From assembly GCA_023634235.1 (NCBI GenBank), contig JAMKCF010000081.1:343985-407984 (forward strand): a stretch of DNA of 64,000 bases, read 5' to 3'. Below, one piece after another: positions 33,666 to 45,012 of this stretch (position 1 is the first letter of the stretch; each line of letters opens with the position of its first letter). This stretch comes from Pisaster brevispinus. Taxonomy: Eukaryota; Echinodermata; Asteroidea; Forcipulatida; Asteriidae. A program made the translations under genes and the position numbers. The notes beneath the pieces were generated by a model. The model worked only from the letters and a program-made list of their open reading frames with translations. It was not told the origin of the DNA and ran no database searches.

Positions 33666-33792
33666 CCATCGACTGGAAACCTCCAGACTTCTTCTTCTTC
33701 CTGTTCATCTGTTTAACAAGTTCTCTTGTATCGGGCTCTGCATCTGAAGTGTAACCGTCTAGCTTGGGAAAACCAATGGACACTCTTCCAGG
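33666..33792 (-). CDS. DDX54: DDX54 N-terminal exon
   Basis: 127-bp exon from a C16 tract and AG to GTGAGA. It reads [20 protein letters not shown] then [20 protein letters not shown] then SMG. The SD.EPDTRE(L/M)V and [12 protein letters not shown] strings are hallmarks of DDX54 just before the Q motif. Open with no lesion. The polypyrimidine tract of its acceptor is an uninterrupted run of 16 C on the minus strand (33795-33810). The next exons, carrying the Q motif, Walker A and DEAD box, are absent from 29.6-33.66 kb. Confidence 0.85.
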
Positions 33793-34134
33793 CTGGGGGG
33801 GGGGGGGGGGTAAGAACAAGAATTTGAATTCTTTACTGTTGACTAGTGTTGTACACAATTATGATATTTTGAGTTTCACTGAAAAACTAAATAGTTTGTA
33901 CATAGAACATGCTGTCCATTGGCAGTTTTTCAATTATTGTAACTTCGGTAAACTGTGTATGTATCAGCAGCAACTTGTATGACATGAACATGTATGATGT
34001 ACATGTACTGTAGCCAAACTTGTTGGACTGTTGTTATGGCTTTCTTTTAACTTTGGTATTATCATAGTCACCATTACGACTATGAGTATGACAAGACCTA
34101 TGTTAAAAAGAGCCATAACACTCTTGGAAACCAG

Positions 34135-34215
34135 TCATCTCGCCCCCCAGAAAAGTCGGCCATTAGAAAGTCGCCCCCTAGTAAAGTCGTAAAATGATAG
34201 AGTCGCCCACCGAAA
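34135..34215. repeat. AGTCGCCCCC box cluster, left, with inverted partner at 35385-35450
   Basis: Several AGTCG(C/G)CC boxes (34152-34212). The reverse form GGGGGCGACT with GTCGTCAGGGGGTGGC lies at 35400-35440. The two clusters may be the ends of a 1.3-kb element holding the SINE at 34235. Confidence 0.4.
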
Positions 34216-34234
34216 AAGTCGCCCCCTACTTTAT

Positions 34235-34497
34235 TGGGGTAATTTGGGTTTGAACAAAGAAAAATTGACTGGAGCGGGACTTGAACCAACGACCTCCGGA
34301 TTAACTACCGGCACTCTACCAACTGAGGTATCCAGTCATATGTTGGCGGTCTCCCTATAAGTCAATATCTTTGTTCGGGGGTGCCAGTCAGAAGCCATTT
34401 AACTGTTAGCTGCCGTGCAGCCAGGGATCACACTCAAGTTTACGATACAACCTGGGAAGCGGCACCCATGATGGGATCACCTTGAGGGGATGCGACT
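34235..34497 (-). mobile_element. tRNA-headed SINE, copy 2, with near-complete cloverleaf
   Basis: Minus-strand tRNA-like part 34267-34336: GACTGGA and TCCAGTC pair as a perfect 7-bp acceptor stem, A-box TACCTCAGTTGGTAGAGTGC, an anticodon-like loop TAGTTAA inside CCGG stems, and B-box GGTTCAAGTCC. Tail TCAATTTTTCTTTGTTCAAA; leader as in copy 1. Confidence 0.8.
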
Positions 34498-34579
34498 TTT
34501 TAATAATAAATATCAAGTAATAAGCCACAATGTTTTGGGGTGATAGGAAATGTGTATTTACTTTATTTACTTCTTTTGT

Positions 34580-34672
34580 TGTTTTCAGTCATCTTTCCAA
34601 GGAGTCCTGAAAGTACTTGTTGCCAGAACTAAGGGCCTTTGCTTTTGCATCCCCAAATTTTGTGTGATTGGC
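34580..34672 (+). repeat. Inverted duplicate of 41279-41370
   Basis: CTTTCCAAGGAGTCCTGAAA, GTACTTGTTGCCAGAACTAA and GGGCCTTTGCTTTTGCATCC match the reverse complement of 41279-41370 almost perfectly over about 80 bp. Identity of the parent element unknown. Confidence 0.7.
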
Positions 34673-35817
34673 AGAAAGAAACGCCTCGCCCTATTGGCTA
34701 AAAATTGCTCAATTCATTGCACTGATTGAGTGGTGGCCTTCAACAACCAGTTGACAAGACTTGACAAGCCAAGCATACAGAGAAGAGACAGCTGAACAGA
34801 TTGTTTCACTTATCAGAGGGTTAGATCTGTGTAGCTCTGTGCTTATGTGCACTGGTATACCAGATTTTGTGTACATTTGTATGCAAGGAAAACATTTCAC
34901 AGCCCATAATTTTTTTTTTACACAACTCTGGGAACTACCCCCCCCCCCCCATCTAAGATATGTGGAATGGACCTGTTTAGGATCTCCTGGATGATGAAGT
35001 CCTTCGGGGCTGTTAAAGTGATAAAAAACAAGAAACATTAAAATTTTACCATCCAACGCTGGTAGACCCCCTCCCACAAAGGTTGCAATAAAATGTATTA
35101 CTTGGTTTTGGTGTACGTTCATGGAACATAGTTTATGTGTTTAAATTTTCATTAAATTTTGTACCTTTTTTTAAACTTGTTTATTATTTACTTTTAATTA
35201 AGGGTAGGCACCCCATTGTTTTTTTACCAACTTGTTAACAACTCTAGCAGATTAAACTTGGAGCCTCTCTTGGAAGCTAAAGCAAAAGCCTTCATGAAAG
35301 ACTCGAAACAAAAGTTGAAACGTCAGGCCTAAAAAAAAAAATTGCATAGTCACTTTGTAAAATGACTTTATCACTCAAACTTTAACACGGGGCAGCTTTG
35401 TCGGGGGCGACTCTGTCGTCAGGGGGTGGCTTTGCTAGGGGCAACTTAGGCCATAGCTACCTAATGTCATGAACATTTGACATCCACTGTTCAGTCATTA
35501 ATTGCAAGTATATCTCTTCAACAAATTTTTGACATCTTCCATCGAACTACCGAAGTTGTTAAAAACATTTTTAAAGGAGTACAGCGCCCGTTAGCCGGCC
35601 CAGTATGCCTGGGGTCTTTTTTTAAATACTAATTCTATTTTAGAATTTTTATATAATTATAATAAAAGTGAAAGCTGGTTAAAAACGGGTTAGCTGAATA
35701 CGATTGTTCTTAATCTTTCACATATGTATACTGCCTAAATACTAGTTATGTATATGACCACTGGTCATTGTAGGAATAAGTAATAAATAGTACCAAGTGC
35801 TGGTGATATAATTTTAC
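34673..35817. other. Non-coding, low-complexity runs
   Basis: Contains a T run near 34911 and a C run of about 13 near 34938, and the GGGGGCGACT cluster at 35400. No exon seen. Confidence 0.35.
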
Positions 35818-35900
35818 CTGTCTCTCTGTGGGAGCAACCGTGTCCGTCTCCATATCCGACTCCATTCCTGATTCCATTCCACTGTCATCAATTTGTTTTG
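35818..35900 (-). CDS. Candidate acidic exon, possibly upstream DDX54 or neighbour
   Basis: Minus strand: an open stretch IDDSGMESGMESDMETDTVA then PTERQ, followed by donor GTAAAA (phase 0). The 5' limit is unsure; an AG sits in GATGACAG at about 35877. It joins in frame with the DDX54 exon at 33792, whose family has an acidic Asp/Glu-rich N-terminus, so a DDX54 origin is reasonable but unproven. Confidence 0.4.
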
Positions 35901-36344
35901 GTTTAACGTTCCATTGGTTTCATAGCGCCTGGCAGGCCTGCCTTTATTCTGTTTGCCCATGACTTACACTTACAGCAATACTTTATGCTTAACGTGTATT
36001 TAATGTCAATAAAGGATTCCAGACGGATCATTATAAATTTTGAAAGTTGAAAATCTACGGCAGGTTTTCAATCGATCTGCGGTCTGTGATTGTGTCTACA
36101 AAGGCCCACACAGACCAGACTGAAGTCGGCACTACACTTAGTGCCAGCAGAAAAATTTCAAAAACCTTGTTAACGACCGTCATTGACAGTGCGAACGTAA
36201 CCCTGAACCTGTAAAATCGTCAAATCTTAAATTGTTTCTACTCGCAATTGCATGTCTTTCGTACATCCCAAATCATAATCCAAATGCGTCCCGATTAAAT
36301 AATTGTTTCACAAAATACATGTAGTTGTTTGGGATTTGAATTTT

Positions 36345-36800
36345 TTGTTAAAGCCTGGAAATTCCAGTCCACCGTTTCGAAAATACCCACTTTAGAGTAT
36401 GTTCGAAACGCAGGCTTACCCTTTTCAGGCTTTGAAAAACCTAAAAGCCTGGCAATTACAGTCCACCGTTTCGAAATAACCCTGATGGGTATTTTCGAAA
36501 CGCAGGCTTTCCTTCTTCAGGCTTTGTGAAAACCTCAGAGCCTGGTCATTCTGATCCGCCGTTTCGAAAATACCCAAATCGGGCATTTTCGAAACGCAAG
36601 CTTTTCCTCTTCAGGCTTTGAAAGACCTAAAAACCTGGTAATTTGTCCGCCGTTTCGAAAATACCCACTGTAGGTTTTTTTCGAAACGCAGGCTTTCCTT
36701 GTTTAGGCATAGAAAAACAAATTTAACTTGTTTATTCCAGTCCGCCGTTTTAAAAATACAAAGTTAAGGTTTTTTCAAAATGCAGGCTTTCTCTAGGGGG
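36345..36800. repeat. Palindromic TTTCGAAA minisatellite, about 5 units of 90 bp
   Basis: Each unit has CCGTTTCGAAAATACCC and an inverted TTTTCGAAACGCAGGCTT, then CTTCAGGCTTTGAAA and CTAAAAGCCTGG. Each unit can fold on itself. Last unit degenerate. Confidence 0.85.
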
Positions 36801-37449
36801 AAAAAAAACCTGTACTCTGTACTGTGTACTGTGTGTGCTGTTTGGAAAACAAGAACCTTGAAGAGATAGAATTTAAATGAGCCAACAACAATGGGGCAGA
36901 GCCAGCCAGCGAAAGAGCCGAGACATCATCAAAAAGACATCAGAGTCATACTTCAGAGCGATGAGTTCCTAGTTCCTATGGTCAGAGAAACCCCCAGCAA
37001 AATAGTGTTTAACATTTCAATATATATCTCATCGCATTCTTTAAAACGATTGCTTATAAGTTACAATAATATCGAAATTTAGAATGAGAACTTACTACCT
37101 TTAGTTTACAAACTTGCTTTTTGTGCGAATCCTTGTTTGTGATGAAGAAGACCAGACTCAAGTCAGCACTAACTTTAGTGCCGGCACCAAATGGTGCTGG
37201 CACAAATTTGGTGCTAGCACCAAATTTTTAAAAACCTTGTCAACGACCGGCTTTGACAGACAGAACGGAATTCGGAATTCCTTAATCTTTACTGTCTTCC
37301 TTATATCCCAAACCATCATCCGTAGGCACCCAGTCAAATTGGTTCACTAATTAGCTCATCCAAACTAATTAAACTAGTGCATAAAAAAGACCTGCAAGCA
37401 AATTTACTATAAAAAATACACCATTTTCACTTGAAAAGTAGTCATTAAA
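36801..37449. other. Non-coding
   Basis: Holds a short GTACTGTGTACTGTG repeat (near 36818) and GGTGCTGGCACAAATTTGGTG with an inverted partner (37190-37230). No exon recognised. Confidence 0.3.
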
Positions 37450-37640
37450 AAATCTTCCCGCGATAACCCCCCTCTTATCTCATTTGAGATGGGCGCCCTC
37501 GCCTAGAGGTCAAATGGAGGTTGTTCATCGGTCAATCCTGAGCACCACGCATACAAAACTGTGCATTTCCATTGTTTCGTCATCGGTTTACCTCTAAATG
37601 GCGGCTGTATGACGCCAATGCAAAAGGTCTATTAGCATGT
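37450..37640. mobile_element. MITE-like repeat, copy 2 (related to 28455-28640)
   Basis: Same internal text as copy 1 and a right end GCAAAAGGTCTATT mirroring the AATAGACCTT of copy 1. It is followed at 37660-37710 by three direct copies of AGTGCCTAGCTCAAGGA. Confidence 0.6.
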
Positions 37641-38084
37641 TTCATAGGACTCAATAGTGTCAAGTGCCTAGCTCAAGGAAGTGCCTAGCTCAAGGAAGTG
37701 CCTAGCTCAAGGACACTCGCAATCAAACAGAACTTACGATGGGCCAAAGCAGTCCCAAAAATGTTTGAATATACGCCAGACTTGCAGGGTCTATTAACCA
37801 ATTCAAGTTGTATGACATGTATGTTGGCCAAATTTTTCCCATCTGGCATATGGTGGAAGGTTTATTTGACCCGGAAAAATGTCGGAGCGCTCTCAAGTTA
37901 ATATCCACCGGAGCATTCCATGCTCATAAATTCCATTTTTCAGGGGTAATTGTCAAAAATTCATGGGACTGCTTAATGGGTAATCTGCTTTTACAACCCA
38001 TTAAAACCATACATTTCATTGAGCACCAGATGCACAGAATTCTGTGGTAAAGAAGTTTCAAAAAATAAGACCAAGACTTGTGAA

Positions 38085-41000
38085 CACAAAAATTTCAACA
38101 ATTTGGGAACCAAATCTTGAAATTTTGACCATGCTGGCAAGGTTTATTTTGTTGGTTCTTCGTACCCAAAACTAAACTTACAAAATTCTGATATATCTCA
38201 AAATATGCATTGTTTTTCCAGTATGCACCAGATAACTGTCTTCAGGATCTGTTCTGTATCATTTGGAATCAAAAAATGGCCAAAAACATTTCAAACCAAA
38301 ATTTTTAAATTTTGACCATGCCGGTATGGTTGATTTTGGGGTTCTTCGGACCCAAAACTATACTCACAAAATTCCTGAAATATCTCAAACTAAGCATTTT
38401 TTCAAGTCTGCACCAGTAAACTGACTTCAGGAGTCTGTGCTCTATCATTTGAAACCATAAAATTGCAAAAAAAATTGACCAAAAATCTTGATGATTTTTG
38501 GGGTTTTGGGATCCATAACTAAACTCACAAAATTCTCAATATCTGAAAAATTATGCATCATTTTAATAGTCTGCACCAGTAACTTGTCTTGTCAGTCCGT
38601 TCTTTATCATTTAAAACCATAAAATTGCCAAACAAAATTTGACCCAAAATCTTGAAACTTTGACCATGCCGGCATGGTCGATTTTTTGGTTTTTCGGACC
38701 CATAACTAAACTCACAAAATTCTCATTATCTGACAAACTATGCATCATTTTTCCAGATTGCACCAGTAAACGGTATTCAGGAGTCCGTGCTCTATCATTT
38801 GAAACCATAAAACTGCCAAAAGATTTTTGACCCAAAATCTTGAAATTTTGACCATGCCGGTATGGTCACTTTTTTGGGTTTTTCGGACCCATAACTATAA
38901 ACTTACAAAATTCCTGATACATCTCATACTATAAATTACTTTTCCAGTCTGAACCAGTAAACTGTCTTCAGAAGTCTGTTCAATATCATTTAAAATCATA
39001 AAAATTGACCCAAATCTTGAAATTTTGACCATGCAGGCATGGTCGATTTTTCGGACCCATAACTAAACTCACAAAATTCTCGATACATCCCATTCTATGA
39101 TTTATTTTTCCAGTCTGCACCAGTAACCTGTCTTCAGGAGTCCGTTCTGTATCATTTGAAACCATAAAATTGCCCAAAGTTTTTTGAACCAAAATCTTGA
39201 AATTTTGACCATGCCGGCATGGTCGATTTTTTTGTTTTTCGGACGCAAAACTTAACTCACAAAATTCCCGATACATCCCATTCTATGATTTATTTTTCCA
39301 GTCTGCACCAGTAACCTGTCTTCAGGAGTCCATTCTGTATCATTTGAAACCATAAAATTACAAATTGTTGACCCAAAATCTTGAAATTTTGACCAGGCCG
39401 GCATGGTTGATTTTTTGGTTTTTCGGACCCACAACTAAATTCAAAAATTTTTCATTATCTGACAAACTATGCATCATTTTTCCAGTCTGTACCAGTAAAC
39501 TGTCTTCTGGAGTCCGTGCTCTATCATTTGAAACCATAAAATTGCCAAAAGATTTTTGACCAAAAATCTTGATGCATTTTAGGGTTTTGGGACCCATAAC
39601 TCACAAAATTCTCAATATCTGAAAAATTATGCATCATTTTAATAGTCTGCACCAGTAAATTGTCTTCAGGAGTCTATTCTGTATCATTTAAAACCAGAAA
39701 ATTGCCAAAAAATCTTCAACCCAAATCTTGAAATTTTGACCGTGCTGGTATTGTCGATATTTTTGTTCTTCGGACCCAAAACTTAACTCACAAAATTCCC
39801 GATACATCCCATTCTATGATTAATTTTTCCAGTCTGCACCAGTAACCTGTCTTCAGGAGTCCGTTCTGTATCATTTGAAACTATAAAATTGCCAATGAAA
39901 TTTCAACCCAAACCTAGAAATTTGAACCATGCCGGCATGGTCGATTTTTTGGTTTTTCGGACCCATAACTAAACTCACAAACTTCCTGATACATCTCAAA
40001 CTATGAATTATTTTTACAATCTTGAAATTTTGACCATCGCCGGTATTGTCAATATTTTTGTTCTTCGGACCCAAAACTTAACTCACACAATTCCCGGTAC
40101 AACTCATTCCATGAAGTATTTTTCCAGTCTGCACCAGAAAACTGTCTTCAGGAGTCCATTCTGTATCATTTGAAACGATAAAATTACAAATTGTTGACCC
40201 AAAATCTTGAAATTTTGACCAGGCCGGCATGGTTGATTTTTTTGGTTTTTCGGACCCACAACTAAATTCAAAAATGTTTCATTATCTGACAAACTATGCA
40301 TCATTTTTCCAGTCTGTACCAGTAAACTGTCTTCTGGAGTCCGTGCTCTATCATTTGAAACCATAAAATTGCCAAAAGATTTTTGACCCAAAATCTTGAT
40401 GATTTTTAGGGTTTTGGGACCCATAACTAAACTCACAAAATTCCCGATACATCCCATTCTATGATTAATTTTTCCAGTCCGCACCAGTAACCTGTCTTCA
40501 GGAGTCTGTCTGTATCATTTGAAACTATAAAATTGCCAAAGAAATTTTAACCCAAACCTAGAAATTTGAACCATGCCGACATGGTTGATTTTTTGGTTTT
40601 TCGGACCCATAACTAAACTCACAAAATTCCTGATACATCTCAAACTATGAATTATTTTTGCAATCTTGAAATTTTGAACAATTGCCGGTATTGTCAATAA
40701 AAACTTAACTCACACAATTCCCGGTACATCTCATTCCATGAAGTATTTTTCCAGTCTGCACCAGTAAACTGTCTTCAGGAGTCCGTCTGTATCATTTGAA
40801 ACTATAAAATTGCCAAAAAAATTTCGACCCAAATCTAGAAATTTGAACCATGCCGGCATGGTCGATTTTTTGGTTTTTCGGACCCATAACTTAACTCACA
40901 AAATTCCTGATACATCTCAAACTATGAGTTATTTTTACAATCTTGAAATTTTGACCATCGCCGGTATTGTCAATATTTTTGTTTTTCGGACCCAAAACTT

Positions 41001-41165
41001 AACTCACACAATTCCCGGTACATCTCATTCCATGAAGTATTTTTCCAGTCTGCACCAGTAAACTGTCTTCAGGAGTCCGTTCTGTATCATTTGAAACCAT
41101 AAAATTGCAAAAAAAATTTGGCCCAAATCTTGGAATTTTGACCATGCCGGTATATTTTGTTGTTC
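38085..41165 (+). repeat. Tandem array of about 180-bp units, about 15 copies
   Basis: Each unit holds AATCTTGAAATTTTGACCAT, GCCGGCATGGTCGA, TTTTTCGGACCCATAACT, AACTCACAAAATTC, CCAGTCTGCACCAGTAA, CTGTCTTCAGGAGTCCGT and ATCATTTGAAACCATAAAAT. The marker TCTTCAGG recurs about every 160-190 bp, with longer gaps near 40000 and 40650 where half-units are missing. Two inverted units lie apart at 44330-44690. Units are diverged, so the array is older than the 190-bp satellite. Confidence 0.9.
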
Positions 41166-41278
41166 TTCGGACCAGGGTCACAGTGGTGAGAGGTGAGTGC
41201 TTCATGCACACGCCACCCATGCCATCCAAAGTCATACACATTAAATCAATACGCAAGTTGGAACACAGGGCCCTTTCA

Positions 41279-41370
41279 ATTCTCACAAGATTTGGGGATG
41301 CAAAAGCAAAGGCCCTTAGTTCTGGCAACAAGTACTTTCAGGACCCCTTGGAAAGACAACTGAAGTGATA
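41279..41370 (-). repeat. Inverted duplicate of 34580-34672
   Basis: See the partner. The sequence after the array border (41166) shows FGDAKAKALSSGNKYFQD in one plus frame, but the partner copy breaks that frame, so coding is unlikely. Confidence 0.65.
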
Positions 41371-41501
41371 TTTGGAATGAGTATAGACACACTAGTTCAT
41401 TTGGGGTAAATTGGAGCAAATCCATTAAAGATCAACTTGAACAAAATTAACATTGTTGTTCTGTTGTCACAGAAAGATAAAACAAAAGATTATATTTTTA
41501 C

Positions 41502-41586
41502 CTGCTTCCTGATTAAGCCAGCCATGAACTTCTTGATGGGTTTGATGAACTGAGCCTCCGATATGAGAGCTGTCTGGACATCTGCT
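41502..41586 (-). CDS. Candidate exon of unidentified gene Y
   Basis: Minus strand between AGATGACAG and donor GTAAAA: DVQTALISEAQFIKPIKKFM then AGLIRKQ, open and ending in phase 0. It looks like an alpha-helical repeat protein. Phase from the exon at 43386 does not match simply, so another exon lies between or a base has changed. Family not recognised. Confidence 0.45.
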
Positions 41587-42660
41587 CTGTCATCTTGACA
41601 TCCTGAAGGGGAAAAAGACCTCTTGAAAATATAAATCTTTCTAGCTTCCAACCAACAATCTGGCTGAGCATCAATGTCAACTTTTAAGCTTATTGCAGAC
41701 GCGAAGCTGCCAATATTTGCATGTTGCAATCAGGGAGATTTTGTACAAGAATCAAAGAGATATTTGGAATTACATTCAACATAATAGGGACAAAGTTTTG
41801 TAATGATCAAGGAGAATTTCAAAAATGTTCATCACAACATGGAAAGATTGGTTTATTTTCAGGGAACTTCCTGCAGAGTCATGGAGAGTCGACAGCTTTT
41901 AAAGATGCTCAGGAACAGATTTCATGGTGTCACTTTAACACAAATTTGTGCCCTTACAGTGCACTGTAAAATGCTTATTTCTTTTGGCTGCAAGCACAAA
42001 AATCTATCGAGAGGAGTGCCATTAGCCCTTTTGAGATATGGCAGTCATTTTACGAGTGTACTGTTTTGTTTGGGTGTAAGCAGACAGATCCATCCAAACT
42101 AAATGGTGCCCTAGTAATGTGTCCACCATATCTCTAAAAAGCTTATGATTTACAATTAGACCAGAGGCCAGAGCGCACAGTAAACTGGTGTGGTCATGCC
42201 ATGGGCAGTGCTGGTCTTTCAGCTACAGCGATTGCAGGTTTCCAGTGCATACAAGGAGAAGACCAGGTTGCCCTCAAAACAGTTGGGTCAACAACTTGAC
42301 ACAGCGGAGTGATCTTTCAGTTGCTGAACTAAAAGGACGCTGGGCTGCACAGAATTGAAATAAAAAACTATCAACAGAGCTAATTCACAGAAGTGGGCGC
42401 CTACAGGCCAGACAACAACTCTTGGCAGTGTGATGTGATGAGAGACAAAGGACGAACCCTGTAAACATTCTCTACTGACCCCTTGCACCAATGTCACCTG
42501 CAGCTACTGTCGGCCATGCTCACCATTTTGGGAGTCAAAATGCACGTCCAAATTGTAGTAAGTGTGCCTTAAATGCACACTACACTGTATAAACATACAG
42601 GGACTCCCAAAATGGCACAAGCAAGATGATTATTATGACGTCTGGTGAATTGGGTCAATT
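41587..42660. other. Non-coding, nothing recognised
   Basis: Short open stretches exist (for example 41721-41969) but have no splice context and no family resemblance. Confidence 0.35.
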
Positions 42661-42669
42661 TGACTGTCT

Positions 42670-43060
42670 GTAAAATACCACTAAAACTAAGGGTGACAGA
42701 GAGGGCTACGGAAAAAACAATGAAAGGAGTAACAATGAAAGACAGGGTGACAAATGAGGACTTAAGAATGAAATCAAGAGTGCAGAATATTATTAAGACC
42801 ATTAAATAAAAGAAGTGGAGAGGGGCAGGTCACCAAACAAGGAGGTATGACAACAGCTGGACATGCTAAACAACCAAATGGACTCCAGAAACCAAACCTG
42901 AAAAAGAGGGGGATAAAAACAGAAGATGGAGGGATGAACTAGAAACATGTAAGGGCATCGCATGTCAACAGACGCTCAGGATAGAGTGACATGGAGAATT
43001 GGTGAAGAGGCTTTCCTCCTGCAGTGAAATAGGCTAGAAAGAAAGAAAGAAAGAAAAGAA
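42670..43060 (+). mobile_element. 3' end of an RTE-like LINE
   Basis: The plus strand encodes, with stops and small breaks, RVTERATEKTMKGVTMKDRV then TNEDLRMKSRVQNI, KKWRGAGHQTRRYDNSW and RRWRDELET, the familiar C-terminus of endonuclease-reverse transcriptase LINEs (TERAME...GHVARR.D.RW...RRW.DDL). It ends in a GAAAGAAAGAAAGAAAGAAA tail (43034-43060). 5'-truncated and decayed. Confidence 0.75.
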
Positions 43061-43385
43061 AACACCACTGCGTAGCTCAAGAGTAGCTAAACATTTTTCT
43101 TTTGTTGGTGTGTTTTTGTTTTGTTGGTGTGTTTTTATTGAAGAAGGGGGGAGGGGAGGGCTGAATTGCTCGCCATCAAATTGCTGTGATGAAGAAGCCA
43201 TTTTTTTTATCAACCAATATTCTTTAAACTCTGAATTTTGTTTCTGGTAACCAAACAGTTCAAAAACAGTTACACTAATACAAAAGTAACTGTAAGCACA
43301 CAGACTTAATTGCGTGGTTGCAGGCCTCCTTTTTAGGAAGGGGTCTTCCACTTTTTAGTAAAGTTCTTTACATTCAAATCTTTAC

Positions 43386-43650
43386 CTGCAAGCCTTTAGC
43401 TTCTTGGATCACGTCCACTTTCTGCCACTGTGTCGGCACTACCAACTGCTCCATCTTGAGTACAAACTCAGCAATGCTGGCCTCAACCTTGGCAAAGGCT
43501 GTGCTGATCAACGCCAGAAGGACCTGCCCCTGGGTGTTTGGTGTCTGACCTGTCTCTGCGGGGTCGGTGGTCGGTGGATTCGCAGGAGGGTGCTGTACTT
43601 GGTCCGCAGGGCATCTACGATGTTGGCCGAGACCAAATCACCCAGGGGGA
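43386..43650 (-). pseudogene. Candidate exon of unidentified gene Y, frame break
   Basis: Minus strand: LYLPLGDLVSANIVDALRTK then YSTLLRIH in one frame and PANPPTTDPAETGQTPNTQG then QVLLALISTAFAKVEASIAE and FVLKMEQLVVPTQWQKVDVI in the next, ending KGLQ and donor GTAAAG. Both halves look like one helical-repeat protein, so a base has been gained or lost near 43565. The 5' border is unclear. I considered Fanconi and HEAT-repeat proteins but no identification holds. Confidence 0.5.
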
Positions 43651-43660
43651 GGTAAAGATT

Positions 43661-44329
43661 AGAATAGATTAGATTCAAACCTTGTTATCCCTCAAAGGAA
43701 ATTAAAATGGCCTTGAAAAATAGCAGTTTACATAAGCAATACAGCCGACAAGTAACAAAAGGGACAACAAGTACAAAAAATACTTTTACATATTTAAACG
43801 CAAACATATTTTTAGTACAAGTTTTACATAAAGGATCAGAGTCAGCCACATGACGGCCCATCGCTCCAGCCACTCATCGCACCATTTGATGAGCTGCCAT
43901 ATTACAGTGTTGAGATCCATCTTTGTTAAAAATGAGTACTTCTGTAGTTGGTTTGGAATTTCGCATGTGGTGGAATATCAGTACTTAAATAACAATTGAC
44001 AAACTACGACAGAACCTAAATTCAAAATTTACAGTGGGCCGCTGGCCCGAGACCAGTGATATTTGAGCCGGCCAGTAAACTAATGACCAGACAAGTCCAG
44101 TGTGGTCTAGTGTTTTGAAATTGAACAATAATACCTCATAATGGAGACTTATAAATGTAAAAAGAAAGGTTGACTTTGAGTCGGGTGAATATCTTTCAAT
44201 TTTGATGAGTATACTCACAGATACGAATGAGGTAAATCTTTTCTTAGTGCTTCTTTAAATAAAAAGATGTTAAAATTTAACATCTTTCTATTTAATAGTG
44301 AATGGTCTTTTCTCATTTTGATCTTTTTC
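43661..44329. other. Non-coding, repeat-derived text
   Basis: 43661-43730 (AACCTTGTTATCCCTCAAAG) resembles tails of interspersed repeats. 44030-44120 (GGCCGCTGGCCCGAGACCAG) resembles 53325-53400. No exon. Confidence 0.35.
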
Positions 44330-44690
44330 TGCACACTGGGTAAAGGTGCAGATGTTTGAGATATATTGAGAAATTTGTGAGTTTTATTTTTTGGTCTGAA
44401 AAACCAATAAAATCAACCATGCAGTGTCAAAATTTCATAATTTTGGGGCAATTTTATGGTTTCAAATGATACAGAACAGACTACTGAAGACTTGAGCGGA
44501 CTGGGTAAATTAGCAATAGTTTGAGATATATTGAGAAATTTGTGAGTTTTATTTTTTGGTCTGAAAAACCAACAAAATCGACCATGCTGTCATGGTCAAA
44601 ATTTCAAGATTGGGTCAAAAATTTGGCAGAATTATGGTTTCAAATGATACTGAACAGACTACTGGAAAAAGATTACTCATTGGATAAATT
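44330..44690 (-). repeat. Two inverted units of the 38-41 kb array
   Basis: GTTTGAGATATATTGAGAAA, TTTGTGAGTTTTATTTTTTG and ATTTTATGGTTTCAAATGAT are reverse complements of parts of the 180-bp unit. Two tandem units, outlying and in opposite orientation. Confidence 0.8.
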
Positions 44691-45012
44691 AACCATAGTT
44701 AAAATTTTAATTAGGTCCGAGGCCGATCCATTCTACGCACTCAAGTATGGTAACCTGCAAAAGAGGCATCGAGTCAAAAAGCAACCGGTCCTCTGTCATT
44801 CTTCTTTGATTTTTTGATATATCTAACTGTATAGAGTTTAGCGTGACCGTGCAAAAACATGACTCATTTAAAATAGAATCGCATCAAAATATTTGCATAT
44901 TAGAGAAGATTTATCTCATTTGTATTATGGACGAGAGTGTTTCCTCACTCAACAGAATTGAAAGATATTTATCAGACTCAAAAGTTAACATTTGAACTTC
45001 AATTTGTATATT

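Noticed and set aside
41105..41368. Open plus-strand frame ending FGDAKAKALSSGNKYFQD
   Set aside because: The inverted duplicate at 34580-34672 breaks the frame and there are no splice sites; treated as a repeat.
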